NCBI GenBank assembly: GCA_037903475.1
Contig: JBAJFG010000109.1
Coordinates: 496,001 to 560,000, forward strand
Reading direction: 5' to 3'
Origin: Ancylostoma caninum
Lineage: Eukaryota; Nematoda; Chromadorea; Rhabditida; Ancylostomatidae
Length of the DNA: 64,000 bases
The notes beneath the pieces were generated by a model, which was given only the letters and a program-made list of their open reading frames with translations, searched no databases and was not told the DNA's origin. Positions within the stretch are counted from its first letter, which is position 1, and each line of letters opens with the position of its first letter. This document shows, one piece after another, positions 34,702 to 46,490 of the stretch. The position numbers and the translations under genes were made by a program.

Positions 34702-35472
34702 TAATGAAATTCAGGGGGTGTGGCCTAAGCTTACAGTGCAGAACCGCATAGAGTCCAGTGACCCCTGAAGGGTGCGCCGGCCCCCAGCAAAGTGGAAGAA
34801 ACCACGAGACGGGTCCAACGGTATGATAAGTGTGCGCGGCGGCGTTCAAAAGTGGGGAGAACGTCTGGATTTGAGTCCCACCGTGTGATAAGGGTGCGCC
34901 GGCGCCCGAAAGTAGGGAAACATCAGAAGTCGAGTCCAATTATGTGATAAGGGTGTGCCGGCTTCCACAAGTAATAGGAGTTCGCAAGGCGGATCTATTT
35001 CTGCATGAGGGGTACGCTTACCCTGTTTCGGCGGACCCTCCTGCCTAAACCACCTAGGTATACATTGCTTCCTATCGTATCCGTGTTCTCTTCCCATTCC
35101 TTTTGTGTCGGAATGAACCACCCCTTCCCTTCCGTTTATATACACCGGTGGACCCTTATCACTTGAATCACCACAACGACCGGTTGAGCCTAAATCATTT
35201 CGAGATAGCATTTCACTGAATTGGTTACACTCAATTCTTCACGGCCACTAACTTCGCTCATATGGGAGAACATAACTTCGTTCATATGAGGGAATGCTAC
35301 CACCTACTGGATCAAGGGCTTCTCAGGAGAGGGAACTGCGTGGAAGGTAACAGATTTTATCAATCCATTTACACTTTTGTGTTTGCTTTCAACGTGCAGT
35401 ATGCGAGCGACGAGAGCATCAATGGAAGTCTGGAAGTCCGGCGTTAGCCCGATGGTCGGACTGGCCAACTAA
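34702..35472 (+). mobile_element. Third repeat family, copy 1 (possible Helitron)
   Basis: Begins beside the Helitron cluster with roughly 60-bp units (GATAAGGGTGCGCCGGCGCCC-AAAGTGGG-AAA) and continues with CCACCTAGGTATACATT to GGAAGTCTGGAAGTCCGGC. It ends GGACTGGCCAACTAA before T. The segment order is repeated at 56160-57272. The CTAA end after a short dyad suits a Helitron, but the 5' end is not defined. Confidence 0.45.
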
Positions 35473-35769
35473 TATCGTGATTATTTTGTGTCTGCTGTTA
35501 TAAAGAAAAAGAAAAAGGAAGCGAAAATGTCAACTTCTTCGCCGAATTCCGTTTCGTTAAGGTAGACGAGATCCTGGCGACTTTTCTTCGTGCTATTCCA
35601 GTATACGCAGAGTGGTAGCCGCTGTCCCGCACTACGATCCCAAAAGTGCACAGGGAATGTCAGGAATTCCCGGAAAATGCTCAACTCACTGTTTAAATCA
35701 TGGTTTGGAATGGCGAAATAAGTTCCTTCTCCTGATCCTTGTACCAGTGTTCTCTCTGATGAACGAAGA
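35473..35769. other. Short spacer before the RTE LINE
   Basis: No gene recognised. May hold the decayed 3' end of the LINE. Confidence 0.3.
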
Positions 35770-37990
35770 TCCGCATGGCCGACTACTTTGTAGGAATGTA
35801 AGTGGAACCACTCATACGTCTGGGGATAGGAAATCTAGAGGAAAAATTAGTACAACAGCATTGGTAGTATTAGTGCTCTGAATATTCTCATTTCCGTGAA
35901 AGTCGAGATATTTGTTTTGCTCATGCACACCAGGCGAGTGATTGAAATGCAGTGGACGCAGTTCCGATCCGACTAAGAATCTCCATCGATGACGCAATTT
36001 TCCTTTCCTGCACTGTTGATCCGAGGTATTTGGTTCTGCACTTGTTCCAACTCTGCCTCATTTAGACGCACTATCACTGGAGCTCCATCCGTTCTGAAAA
36101 CCTTAGTCTTTTCTGCTTTTATGACTAGACTATGGCTGTGCAGTCAAGCTTATTTTATTAAGGATGCTCGTGGCTTCATTTTCGTCATTCGCGAATATTG
36201 CTTATGTCGTCTATGTACAAAGGTAGTAAATGGTACGGTAACGGTAACGGTAAACGGTATTTGCCCACATTCGACGCCAGCTCTCTTTTTGAAGACCGTT
36301 CTCATGAATAGCATCGATGACCTTGTTGAAGAGCAGTGGTGATATGTCACATCCTTGTCTGGCTCCCGTAGACACAATAACGCTTTCCGGCATGCATTGG
36401 CTCTCTCTCGAACCTTGCATTTGGAACCGTCATAGGTGTTCTGCAGAAGACTTATATCTCTCTTAGAATTCCTTTGGCCTCCAATGTGTTCCATAGAGCT
36501 GGGTGGTATACACTGTCAAGAGCAGTATGAACACTATTATAAGAGGTTTTCCACATCGTATGTGCTCTTCCATCACTTGTTGAAGTGTGAATGTTTGATC
36601 GCAGTATCCTCTGCCGTGCCTAGCTTGCTCTTAGCGACTCACTTCTTCATGTCTACTCTGTATTCTCTGCTGAACGACTCGCTTGAAGACTTTACCGACT
36701 GTGGAGAATAGACTGATGATAGTTTTTGCATTGATGTTTGTCTCCTTTCTTGTGAATGTGTACAAGAATTGCCTGCTTCCACGAGGTAGGTATTTGTTCG
36801 GAAGTCCACAACAGCCGGATTAGCGAATGTAGCCGTCGAAGGAGAGTGCTGCCACCTCCTTTCAGTGCCTTTGCAGTCACATTATCACAATCAGCAGCTT
36901 TTCCTTGTTTCAATCTACCCATTGCGTTTTTGATTTCTTCCATGTCAGGTGGCTCAACGGAAATCAATTAGCTCCAGCACTGGACATCTATGGGAGTCGG
37001 TGGAGGCGTTTCTGCCATCGAACGGTAGTAGAGATCTCGAAAATACTCTCGCCATCGAAATAGCTTGTTTTCATGCATTTACCATTCTTTCTCTTAATAC
37101 ATTCATCGGCAGCCCTATCACGCCCTCTGAGGCCACGCATTGTGGTGTATAGAGTCCGGAACTCTCTTCAGCTGGCGGCATTTTCGAGTTCGCTTGCGAT
37201 ATTGTCCCAGTGCTGTTTTCGCCCTTGCTTGAGACGCCGTCTGATGATGTAGCCCTTGATAACGATTGATGTAGGTGCACTTGCATTGCCTTCGTTGGTC
37301 CATCATATCGAGACATAAGTTTGACATCCAAGCTTGTGTTCGTCTTCGCACTATGGGTCAGAAAGTATTTTCACAGTCTGCTGGTGACACTAGCGAATTG
37401 TTCGACTGCTTCATCTGCATCCCTCTAGCTCCTTTGGTGTTTCAAAATGATACTTCAACTCTAGCTCGCATTGCTGCTTGCAGATAGGATCAGCGAGTCG
37501 AGACCAATCTCTGCGACTTATGGGTGCAGAGGTACTTTTGTTTTTCATGAGCCGTAGTTTCACTTTCATTAGCACAGAGTGATGATCAGATCCGCAGTCT
37601 GCGCCCCGCATGACGCGAATGTCCTGGAAGCTTGAACGGAATCGACTTGGTATGAAGAAGTAATTCAGAATTGCTGAATCCAGTGCGGATGTTCCATGTT
37701 GCAATCTTCAAGAGTCGCTTTGGTGTCATTATTTTCTGTCGTCGTCTTCGCTGCTTCATTTCATGAACAGTATCTAACTTTTCATTAGCGCCCTGGCCTC
37801 GGCAGTCCGCCAGCGCCAATGCATTGGTTGAAACCCGGATGCGGCAGCCTTGGACTCAGAATTTACATTTGCAATATCCATGTGGACTCACGTCTAGTTT
37901 TACTATCCCTCGGCGGGGGATCAACCCTCCTCCTTTATCCGGGCTTGAGACTGGGGACCTACCCTCCTCCTTTATTCGGGCTTAGTACCG
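35770..37990 (-). pseudogene. RTE-clade LINE, decayed
   Basis: Minus-strand pieces in RTE order: 5' leader with a 37-bp duplication (ATAAAGGAGGAGGGT twice, 37985-37915), endonuclease start LKIATWNIRTGF near 37700, endonuclease C-terminus RVMRGADCGSDHHSVLMKVK near 37600 (the middle of the nuclease is deleted), linker and RT start PPDMEEIKNAMGRLKQGKA near 36950, RT core TGARQGCDISPLLFNKVID near 36370, a Y-I-D-D catalytic box near 36210, and a late RT segment resembling RTE (KTKVFRTDGAP-like) near 36090. Several frame changes and stops interrupt these pieces. The protein nicks DNA and copies its own RNA at the target site. This copy is inactive. Confidence 0.75.
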
Positions 37991-38267
37991 GCTATGAAAA
38001 CCGTAGGCGGAGTTGCCGTAAACTTGTTCAAAGTGAAATGAAAGCAAGCTAAGCGCAGTTTTTCTTGTCTAATTCCGCTGTCGTAGTCAATGGTAGATCG
38101 TCCTAAGATAATAGTAGGACATTTTCAATAAGCAATGTTTAACATTTTCTTGTTCTCCTCGTCTAACATTCGGTTCCGGCTGTTCCGAACTACATCCGAG
38201 TGAATTTTTGAGAAATTGAGCATGAGACGAACGAATGAAAATGATGGAAAGTTGACATGAGGAGTAC

Positions 38268-38357
38268 CTTGTATTCTGTCTCGGGTAACCTTCTGAACAG
38301 AAACTGCGACACCAGAGAAACCACAATACAGCACAGGTCTCATTGCGGCCATGTCTT
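38268..38357 (-). CDS. Weak exon candidate
   Basis: The acceptor TTTTTCTAG and donor ACAAG-GTACTC frame a block reading EDMAAMRPVLYCGFSGVAVS then VQKVTRDRIQ. The composition is protein-like, with a short hydrophobic stretch. No family recognised. Confidence 0.25.
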
Positions 38358-38531
38358 CTAGAAAAACAGGAATAGAGTTCAAAAAAAATTGACGGATCTT
38401 AAAACATAAAATGGGCTGGTGATCCCTCATCAATGTGCTTGTCTATTTGCCGTGTATGAATCTCGTGTTCTCAGCTTCGTGCTCATGTCATTTCCAGCTC
38501 CCTCAATCAGGTGGTCGTCAATGCGAATTAC

Positions 38532-38594
38532 CTATACGTAGCGTTTTGGACAACCAAGATCCGAGTTCCATCTGGGTATTCCGGAAAGCGCCTG
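38532..38594 (-). CDS. Weak exon candidate
   Basis: The acceptor AAGCTCAG and donor TATAG-GTAATT frame RRFPEYPDGTRILVVQNATY. Protein-like but unrecognised; it ends in phase 2, while the next block downstream needs phase 1. Confidence 0.25.
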   Translation of the reverse strand, partial: QALSGIPRWNSDLGCPKRYV

Positions 38595-39256
38595 CTGAGC
38601 TTAGATCAACTCAACTCATCATCAGCTCATTTCAATTTTCATACAGCTTCATCAAGAACGATTTCAGTGGTTCACCTCGCAAGTCATGGAGCTCACACTC
38701 GAGTCTGAATATAAATCCTTTCAAAATTGGGCTATAAGTTACCTTAGCCTAGCCTGGAATTATACCTGCTAAGTAGAGTCTCCAGCGTTTTTCCCGTAGG
38801 TTTCATGCGGCTAAAAAATGCTCCGCCGAATAGAGGGTTGTTATCCTACTCGCGGCTCAGATCATCAGCGCGTAAATATAGCGTCCCATTTCCCTTCTGG
38901 AATCGTCTTGGTGCATAAAAGAAGCAAATATAACCAGTTTGTGGACCAATATTTTCCTTGTTCAGAATCCATCCACGAATGAGAGAAGTACTTTCAAGTG
39001 GTGTTCATTAAAGGCATCAGGCGTTTCGGTAAGCTCACAAAAACCCACCGGAACGATTGATGCCGCTCCTTTCGCAGTTTGGATCCTTCTCGAAGACACT
39101 CTTTTGAATATGTGAAATGCTGAGTTAAGAGACGAGAATCGCACCCTTCGATCGTTTAGACGTCCATGCGAATGTATGATTTCTCCTACATTCCGCACCA
39201 AAACAGCAGAGATTTAGGCGATATTTTCATAGGATGAAGCCCAATTCTAAGATATA

Positions 39257-40826
39257 CAGTGCGTTTCATAATTATAGGGACACCCGATTTTTTGCTGTAA
39301 CGAGCTTCACCGTGAACCAATCGATCTGATTTTTTCGTTATTCAATTCGGGATGTGAAATGACGTCTAGAGACATATTTTCCATTGACATCATCAATATA
39401 TAAGATTTTTATAGAAAAAGATAGAAAAACCAGTGTTTCAAAATTATAGGGACACTTGGACTTGATGGAACGATTTACCCAGAGAACGGAATCTGTCAGT
39501 GCTGTTGTTACCAGTGGGTTATTCCCTGTCCATTGCTAATCCGAACCTTCGGTTCTTCAAACTGGTGAAGGTGTTCCAGATGAGGCTCTGCCCAACATCC
39601 ACCTTAGTTTCTTGAACTGTGCTTTAAAGTGTTTTAGCATAAAAGTTCTAGACGAATCAAGCATGGACCCATCTAGAATCTGTCTTAGAACCATTTTCCG
39701 CTAGAAATGAGTGTTTACAAGCGCTTTTCAGGTACAAGGCCTCGAGTTTGTGGCAGCTTTATCGTGCTGTGGTGCCTTGACCCACGGGGATAACTGCACT
39801 TTCTTGAATCAAAGCAAACTTTTGTCAACGATAACCACTCAGATGTGATGCAGAATGATCACACAGGATTTGATGAATGCCTCTATGTTAAATTCTAGTT
39901 GATACAAAGGCGATGAACAACTTACGCCGTGCACGACATGACATGCTGGAACAAGCCATTTTGCCTCCCAAGTACCGTCTTGGGAAACTAATTCTTTTCT
40001 CCAGAAATATTATCCGATCTTATGAATAAGAGAGAATTTGATCGATTCATACAGAAAAGAGGCCTTATTGAAGAATTAAGGCCACAATTATGTTTCCTTT
40101 TTATGATGGGATTTAGGAAGCGACTGTGTGCAGTGTCGATTGGATCTCGTGCATGTCGTACGCTGTTCATCGCCTTTGTATCAACTAGAGTTCAACATAG
40201 AGGCATTCATCAAATCCTGTGTGATCATTCTGTATCACATCTGAGTGGTTATCGTTGACAAAAGTTTGCTTTGATTCAAGAAAGTGCAGTTATCCCCGTG
40301 GATCAAGGCACCACAGCACGATAAAGCTGCCACAAACTCGAGGCCTTGTACCTGAAAAGCGCTTGTAAACACTCATTTCTAGCGGTAAATGGTTCTAAGA
40401 CAGATTCTAAATGGGTTCATGCTTGATTCGTCTAGAACTTTTATGCTAAAAAACTTTAAAGCACAGTTCAAGAAACTAAGGTCGATGTTGGGCCGAGCCT
40501 CATCTGGAACACCTTCACCAGTTTGAAGAACCGAAGGTTCGGATTAGCAATGGACAGGGAATAACCCACTGGTAACAACAGCACTGACAGATTCCGTTCT
40601 CTGGGTAAATCGTTCCATCAAGTCCAAGTGTCCCTATAATTTTGAAACACTGGTTTTTCTATCTTTTTCTATAAAAATCTTATATATTGATGATGTCAAT
40701 GGAAAATATGTCTCTAGACGTCATTTCACATCCCGAATTGAATAACGAAAAAATCAGATCGATTGGTTCACGGTGAAGCTCGCTACAGCAAAAAATCGGG
40801 TGTCCCTATAATTATGAAACGCACTG
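39257..40826. mobile_element. Tc1/mariner-like foldback element, 1.57 kb
   Basis: The ends CAGTGCGTTTCATAATTATA and its reverse complement are flanked by TA (39255-39256, 40827-40828). Inverted arms of about 660 bp each (39257-39915 and 40180-40826) are close to identical, e.g. TTCGTTATTCAATTCGGGA and GGCAGCTTTATCGTGCTGT. The loop is about 260 bp and has a 60-codon frame with no motif. A second internal copy of the end motif (GTTTCAAAATTATAGGGACAC) sits about 180 bp in from each end. No D-D-E/D transposase motif is recognised. The termini are of the CAGT type known for Tc1-like elements. Confidence 0.8.
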
Positions 40827-41008
40827 TAGCTTAACAGCAGCAGAAAACATCGCGTGGTAGCGCGGCGTACTTGTCGAGACCACAGATTGGCCACAGCCAT
40901 TGACGTCTACTGTAGACTATCCAGCGCTCACCAACAATTCAAATCAAAAGGACCGTTCAACACCTTCGCGACAGTGTGCCCAACCGGTTAACACGCATGA
41001 TGCGACGC

Positions 41009-41388
41009 GTGGGACCGCGTGCTCAACCGGGTGGGAGCGCTATTTTCAGAGTTATATTTCTGTGAAACAGTCACAATTATCAAAGCTCCATGTTGTGTTA
41101 TACTAACAATCATTCAAGCTTTCTATACATGCACTGGGCAGAGCAGATCTTCTCTCAAACTTTTTCTAACAAGTGGTTGAAACATACACCAGAGAGAACG
41201 ATGGATGTGAAAAAGAAACTACAATCACTATCAAGTGAATGGACGACAAACATGTAGAAACACTCTTGACAATCACAAAAGAGAAAAAGATCGGGTTCAG
41301 ATTTGCGCAAACTCGGGGTATTATGCGGCGGTGGAAAAATTCCTAGCACGTGGGACCACGTGCTCGAGCGGTTGAGCACGGGTCCCAC
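41009..41388. repeat. Possible TIR element with GTGGGACC-CGTGCTCAACCG ends
   Basis: GTGGGACCGCGTGCTCAACCG at the left matches the reverse complement of the right end with few differences. The right end is itself a hairpin (GTGGGACCACGTGCTC / GAGCACGGGTCCCAC). No target duplication was confirmed. Confidence 0.4.
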
Positions 41389-41729
41389 TTGTACAAAAGC
41401 GCGTGTGTTCCATATGACACACCATGCCCAAAGCGTAAGGTCGCGAACGTGTTAAAATTAACAAAACTGTCGCATAATAAGGAGACTTGCGCAAAAAATC
41501 CGTTTAAGGCACATTTTTAGGCGGATGCAATTTTATGTAGGCAAAATCGTTGATTCCACATAATTTTGCCTTACTCATCTGCGCACGGGTCGCCCCGTCT
41601 TTGGCCACCTCATCGCTGGTCTGATCAGCTAGAAATGCGCGCCGGTTGCCAGCTACATGTACATGAGTACGCGCCGTTCATAATAATACAATACCTTCTG
41701 CAAATAGCGTGAGGATTTTAGTCCCCGTA
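41389..41729. other. 5' flank of the endogenous retrovirus remnant
   Basis: No LTR could be delimited. Nothing else recognised. Confidence 0.3.
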
Positions 41730-43516
41730 CTTGGACTCCTTCAGAAGTTATAAGGAGAGATTTCGCCATCGCACTACCATCACTCACGTCAAAACTGCAC
41801 ACCTCGTTTTACTGAATTTGAATAATAAACTTACTATGTGCCAAATATCGAAATTATCGTTACCTCAATCTCGTATCAGATCACGACATATATCGTTGTT
41901 GTGGACGACTCGCAAACTCACACTTAGGGTTCGAAGCTGTGAATCCCATCTTGTTAATTCCTCAACACGAGCTCACAAGAACAATCGTACGATTCACGCA
42001 TAACAACATCGGACACCAAGGCGTTAAGGCTACTCTAGCGACACTACACGCGAAGTACTGGATACCAAAAGGAAGACAACTCGTCAAAAAAGTTCTTCGA
42101 CGGTGTATCGTCTGCAAAAAATCACAAGGACTACCCTACAAATATCCAAAATCACCATCTCCGCCGGCAGAACGAGTTTGTCTATCCCGATCTTTCAAAA
42201 AAGTAGGACAGGACTATGCCGGCTCCTTCTTGGTTAACACAGAAGGTAGTACCCATGAGAAACGATGGATTTGTCTCTCACTTGTATGAGTACTCGGGCC
42301 ATTCATCTCGAAATCGTCTTCGGACTGTCCGCAATCGAATTTCTTCGAGCTTTACGACGTTTTATATCCAGAAGAGGTACATCTCGACATATTTTATCCG
42401 ACAACGCATCCACCTTTACAATGGGAAACGAAATAATGACAAATCTTTTCTACAACTCCTTGTCGACCGAGGTGAATGAATTCACAGCACATCAAGGGAT
42501 ATCCTGGAAATTCATCACTCCTCTATCTCCCTGGAAAGGAGGGTTCTACGAACGATTGATCGGCAATGTAAAAATGTGCCTCCGCACAACTATCAGACGT
42601 AAATTTGTTTCTGATGACGAATTCCAAACAGTGGTCATCGAATGTGAGGCAATCATAAACGCACGTCCTTTGACTATGCCTTCTCTGAATTCAGCCACGG
42701 TAATCCAATCCGTCCTATAGACTTTCTTCATCCACATGCGAAGATTTCTTTATGGAATTTGGAGCCAGACTACGATCCAGAATATCGCCTTATTTCTCAA
42801 GAAATGATGCCCCAAATCTACCTGACGAAACAAAACGATCACTGTCGGAATTCTGGAACATGTGGTCATGTACGTATCTCATCACACTCCAAAACTTGCA
42901 CTTGCAGTTTGCCAATAAAAAGTATACAAGAGAAGAACCACAAGTTGGAGCCGTCGTACTCCTTATGGACAACACTATTCCTCGTTCGATGAGGAATATG
43001 GGCATAGTTACTCAAGTTCACAAAAGTGACGATGGAAACAGCCGCTCTGTCAGCGTTCGTAACGCGAGAGGAAAAATTCTACAGCGCTCCATCAACATCC
43101 TTGTTCCGTTGGAGCTACAGTCAACGGAAGATGCTATCGCGTCCTCGCAATCATCGCGCAGAAGTTCAGGTGAACCTTCTTCCACTCCGCTAGTGCAGCG
43201 CACACAACCACTACGGAAAGCCAAGAAAAACGTTTCGTACGCCCAATTCGCTCAAGTTTTACCGTATAGCTCCTCATCCTTTGCTCATGCTATTCCACTC
43301 CTCTTTCACTCTTTATCGATCCTCATGTTGGTGGGAATAGCCTCCGCAGAAAACTCGACGGAATCTTCCGTAAATCCAATCATTTTCTGCATAAAAGGCG
43401 GAATCCTCATTCGCAATCTTCTTCCACTAGCTGACGTTCAAGTATGTGCGGAATCCCACTGCATCGAAACAAAGGCGTATCAGTCGGAAGCAACCGTAAT
43501 GTTGCCTGCCAATATA
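41730..43516 (+). pseudogene. BEL/Pao endogenous retrovirus remnant: integrase to start of envelope
   Basis: Described as an old, broken copy. From 41730 to about 41930 a stop-ridden frame precedes the integrase zinc-binding domain (41939-42160, H-x-x-x-x-H...C-x-x-C, with GHQGVKATL). Core integrase follows in another frame (42265-42720), with HILSDN and a PWKGGFYERLIG segment; the switch near 42265-42289 is a frameshift. A further shift leads to 42752-43130, matching the C-terminal domain found after integrase in BEL/Pao polyproteins. Then comes a membrane-signal-like hydrophobic stretch (about 43300-43350) opening an envelope-like region with paired cysteines. This is cut at 43516 by a Helitron and resumes at 45766. 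Gag, protease, RT and the 5' LTR are missing. The enzyme would insert viral cDNA into host DNA; this copy cannot. Confidence 0.8.
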
Positions 43517-44002
43517 TCTATTAAACAAAGCGCCGTAAGAGGGCTAGAGCGGTTAGAGATACGGGGCGGCACTCATAGACACCGCAATTTTGAGGCGCAG
43601 ACTGTGGGGCGAAATGGCCGATTTCCATGGACGCAGACACGTTCGTTTCGGGACTCGCAATTACGTCACGGCTGACTCTCCCGCATGCACGGGATGGTGA
43701 TTTCATCACCTTCGCTGGCGGTCTCGCCGCATAGGAGTGAGGGAGTGTTTACAGCTTTCAGGCTGCACAATGTACACAATGCAGCAGGAAAATCAGCCTT
43801 CCACTGTTGTGACGACGTCTCCACTTGTACGAAGAAATGGACGGGTGCTATGAGAGCTGCAGCGTCTCGGAAGCTTCGGGAAGGCTGGATCTACGCGGTC
43901 GCCTCATCTGGTGGATGCCATTGCCGCATCCCCTACTGAATTCTCGCGGCGATTCTGTAGTCACGACATCCGTTCGTTTGGAGAAAGCTTCTGCACTAAG
44001 AA

Positions 44003-44210
44003 AGAGTAAAAGCCTCTAAATAGAAATGCATGACATTGTATATCCAATCAACTATAAACGGATACGGGTCCGCCGATGGAGAAACAAAGAGTAAAAGCCT
44101 CTAAATAGAAATGCATGACATTGTATATCCAATCAACTATAAACGGATACGGGTCCGCCGATGGAGAAACGAAGAGTAAAAGCCTCTAAATAGGAATGCA
44201 TGACATTGTA
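44003..44210. repeat. 85-bp tandem repeat, about 2.4 units
   Basis: AGAGTAAAAGCCTCTAAATA begins units at 44003, 44088 and 44173; the third is interrupted by the mariner insertion at 44211. Confidence 0.85.
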
Positions 44211-44995
44211 TCAGGGTGGTAAGAAAGTCTTGAGCCGTTTTAGACTTTTTTGTGCTTTATTTTATTACTCAGCACACTGTGGAATTTGCTCAGCAATATA
44301 ATAGCCATAGTTAGTCACTGCAGTGTCCCACCTAATGGGCAGGTCAGCGGTCCCCTTATCCCAGGAATGGGAAGACTGGGAGCCAAAGAAATCGCTGACC
44401 TCCCTTCCAACATGGTCAACTTTGGCGGATTTTTTCTTGACTTGAAATGCCTTGAAAGAATAAAATAAGTGGTAATCGGAAGGGGCAACGTCAGAAGAAT
44501 AGGGTGAGGGAGAAACCGTAACCCAGCCCAGCTCCGCAAATTATTCAGCGGTCTCTTCAGCTATTTGGGGCCTACCCTCATCATAGCGTAAGTGTACAAG
44601 AAACTCGTTTCGACCGTTTTTCTCAAACAGCATCCGCGGCTCTCTGGAGCTGATTGGCGTATGTGTTACCGGTGACCGTGTGTGTTTGCGGGAGCCGCTC
44701 ACAATACAATATCTCTAGCGAATTCCAGAAGTAGCAAAGGAGACAGATGTTTGGGTGGGGGTGCGATTTGGCCGATCTTCTCCTTGACGGAACCACATGG
44801 CACGGTGCTTTTTAAAATCGTAGAGGACCCCACTCTCATCTCCAATAATTAGGTATTCTAGGAACTCCTTCCGATGTTGATAGAGCAGGAAAAACTGATT
44901 TTGGCTAGGGGGACCTCTCGTGGAACTGACGTCGCAATAAGCAAAAGTACTGGAACTTTTGTAAAAATCGGCTCAAGACTTTCTTACCACCCTAA
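44211..44995 (-). pseudogene. Decayed mariner transposon
   Basis: Ends TCAGGGTGGTAAGAAAGTC and (reverse complement) TTAGGGTGGTAAGAAAGTC match over about 27 bp and are flanked by TA (44209-44210, 44996-44997). Minus-strand translation gives the C-terminal half of a mariner transposase: an AMWFRQGEDRPNRTPTQ-like segment, then ELGWVTVSPSPYSSDV followed by APSDYHLF (the third catalytic D region of D-D-34-D), and a DLPIRWDTAVTNYGYYIAE tail. In-frame stops occur (for example before FAELGW) and the N-terminal half is deleted (785 bp against about 1.3 kb for a full mariner). The transposase would cut and paste the element at TA sites; this one is dead. Confidence 0.8.
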
Positions 44996-45765
44996 TATAT
45001 CCAATCAACTATATACGGATACGGGTCCACCAATGGAGAAAAGGCCCGCCAGGGCCCAATGGTGCGGGGGACGCCAGGATACGGGTCCACCGATGGAGAA
45101 AAGGCCCGCCGTGGCCCAATTGTGTGGAGAACGTCAGGATACGGGTTCATTTTAGTCCGATAGTGTTGAGAATGCCAGGATGCGTACCCGCCCCTGGAGA
45201 ACGTGTCCGGCTTGCGCTAACTGTGAGGATGGCGCCAGAATGCGGGCGCTCTGATGGAGGAATGGCCCGCCGATGGAGGAAGGGCATGCCGTGGCCCAGT
45301 AGTGTGGATAACACAAGGATACGGGTCCGCCAATATAGGATTGGTCCGCTGTGACTCAGTGAAGTGGAGAATACCAGGAAACGGCTCAGGCCTAATAGTG
45401 AAGATGACGCCACAATACGGGTCCAACGATGGAGGAAAGTCCGCTGCAGCCCAGTAGTGTGGAAAACACTCGGATACGATTTCGCTTTATCCAGTAGTGT
45501 GGGGAACGGCAGGATACAGTTCCGCCGATGGAGAACGCGTCTGCGTTGGCCCGATAACGAGGAATACGCACGAATACGCCATACGATGGAGAACAAACTT
45601 CTCATTCTCATACTCAACTCATAAGAAGGACTTCATGTTTGGCCCCATTGGAAGATTGATTCTGCTTCTCTATCAATTTTCTAGAGATTTGGCAAGTGTG
45701 AAGCGTTAGCACATGTCCCAAGCGGCTGCCCCACCCCACTTTCTAGCGTCCCGAAGGGGCGCTAG

Positions 45766-46490
45766 TCTTAAATAATAATATGTCTTCATGACCATGTTGT
45801 GCGTGTTAAAGCCAAACACTCGCAAGAAACAACGACAAATACTCTCACATGTCCCTCGAGTGCATTCTGCGAAATGATTGACTGTTTATTTTGTTTCCTC
45901 ATGGTCAACAATCCCGATTGTTGGCCCCGAACCGCCATAGCCGTACTTGCGATATTTCTCTACATTTTTATTATGTTCCTAGTTCTGGTCCTCTGTCTCT
46001 GCAAAAAAAAATCATGAGAAAAATCCAAAGATTCCATGCGTTCCTCACACGCTTACTAACAAGGCCTCGTACGGGAGAAGACACCCCTCTTATAACTATT
46101 TCCTCAAATCCCAATCAATTCAAAAAATCCTCGCTCGTTAACATCGTAACGATTTGTTGTTTAATTTCGCCTGCACTTTCGCGCCAACAGGTCTTTCCCA
46201 TAATGATTGACGCCATTCTGTGTTCTCAAAATGCCTCAAATTGTTATTCTATCGAAAATGTCCAAATGAAAATGAGCCCACTCGCTCGTGAAGCCTGTGT
46301 TCATTTTATTTCTAATGGCAGCACGATTCAGCAAGTTAAGATCACTTTAAAACGCATCAATGTTGGGTGCAATCCCAATCTTCTATTTTTCACTCGTAAT
46401 ACAGTTGCCAGAGTACAAGCCCGCAAAAGGTGCGCACACATGGGTCACGAGGTTCGACACATCACGGGCGCGGAGTGTCATGACTCCTAG
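45766..46490 (+). pseudogene. Retroviral remnant continued: transmembrane segment and phlebovirus-type glycoprotein domain
   Basis: After the Helitron the same frame continues (with a stop codon immediately after the junction, 45769-45771) through a Cys-rich segment to a strong membrane helix (about 45930-46000) and ends at TGA 46014-46016 after a run of nine A. Starting at 46013 an overlapping frame, reached by a shift of minus one within that A run, encodes a basic linker, a second signal-like hydrophobic stretch and a region with the cysteine spacing and RC-x-x-MG segment of phlebovirus glycoprotein G2-like fusion domains. It stops at 46490, well short of a full domain. Envelopes of this type are known in nematode BEL/Pao elements such as Cer7 and Tas, where they would mediate membrane entry. 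The copy is truncated and interrupted. Confidence 0.65.

Larger units (their letters stand above)
37991..39256. other. Stretch with two weak exon candidates
   Basis: Only the two splice-framed blocks at 38268-38357 and 38532-38594 (minus) stand out. They are not in compatible phases with each other. Otherwise nothing is recognised. Confidence 0.3.
43517..45765 (+). mobile_element. Non-autonomous Helitron, subfamily 2, copy B, inserted in the retroviral remnant
   Basis: Starts TCTATTAAACAAAGCGCC after A43516 and ends with the GCGTCCCGAAGGGGCGC hairpin plus CTAG at 45765 before T. The retroviral reading frame is in the same phase on both sides, with no base lost or duplicated, as expected for Helitron insertion. 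It holds an 85-bp tandem duplication (44003-44210), a mariner (44211-44995) and a shortened minisatellite (about 45010-45600). Confidence 0.8.
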
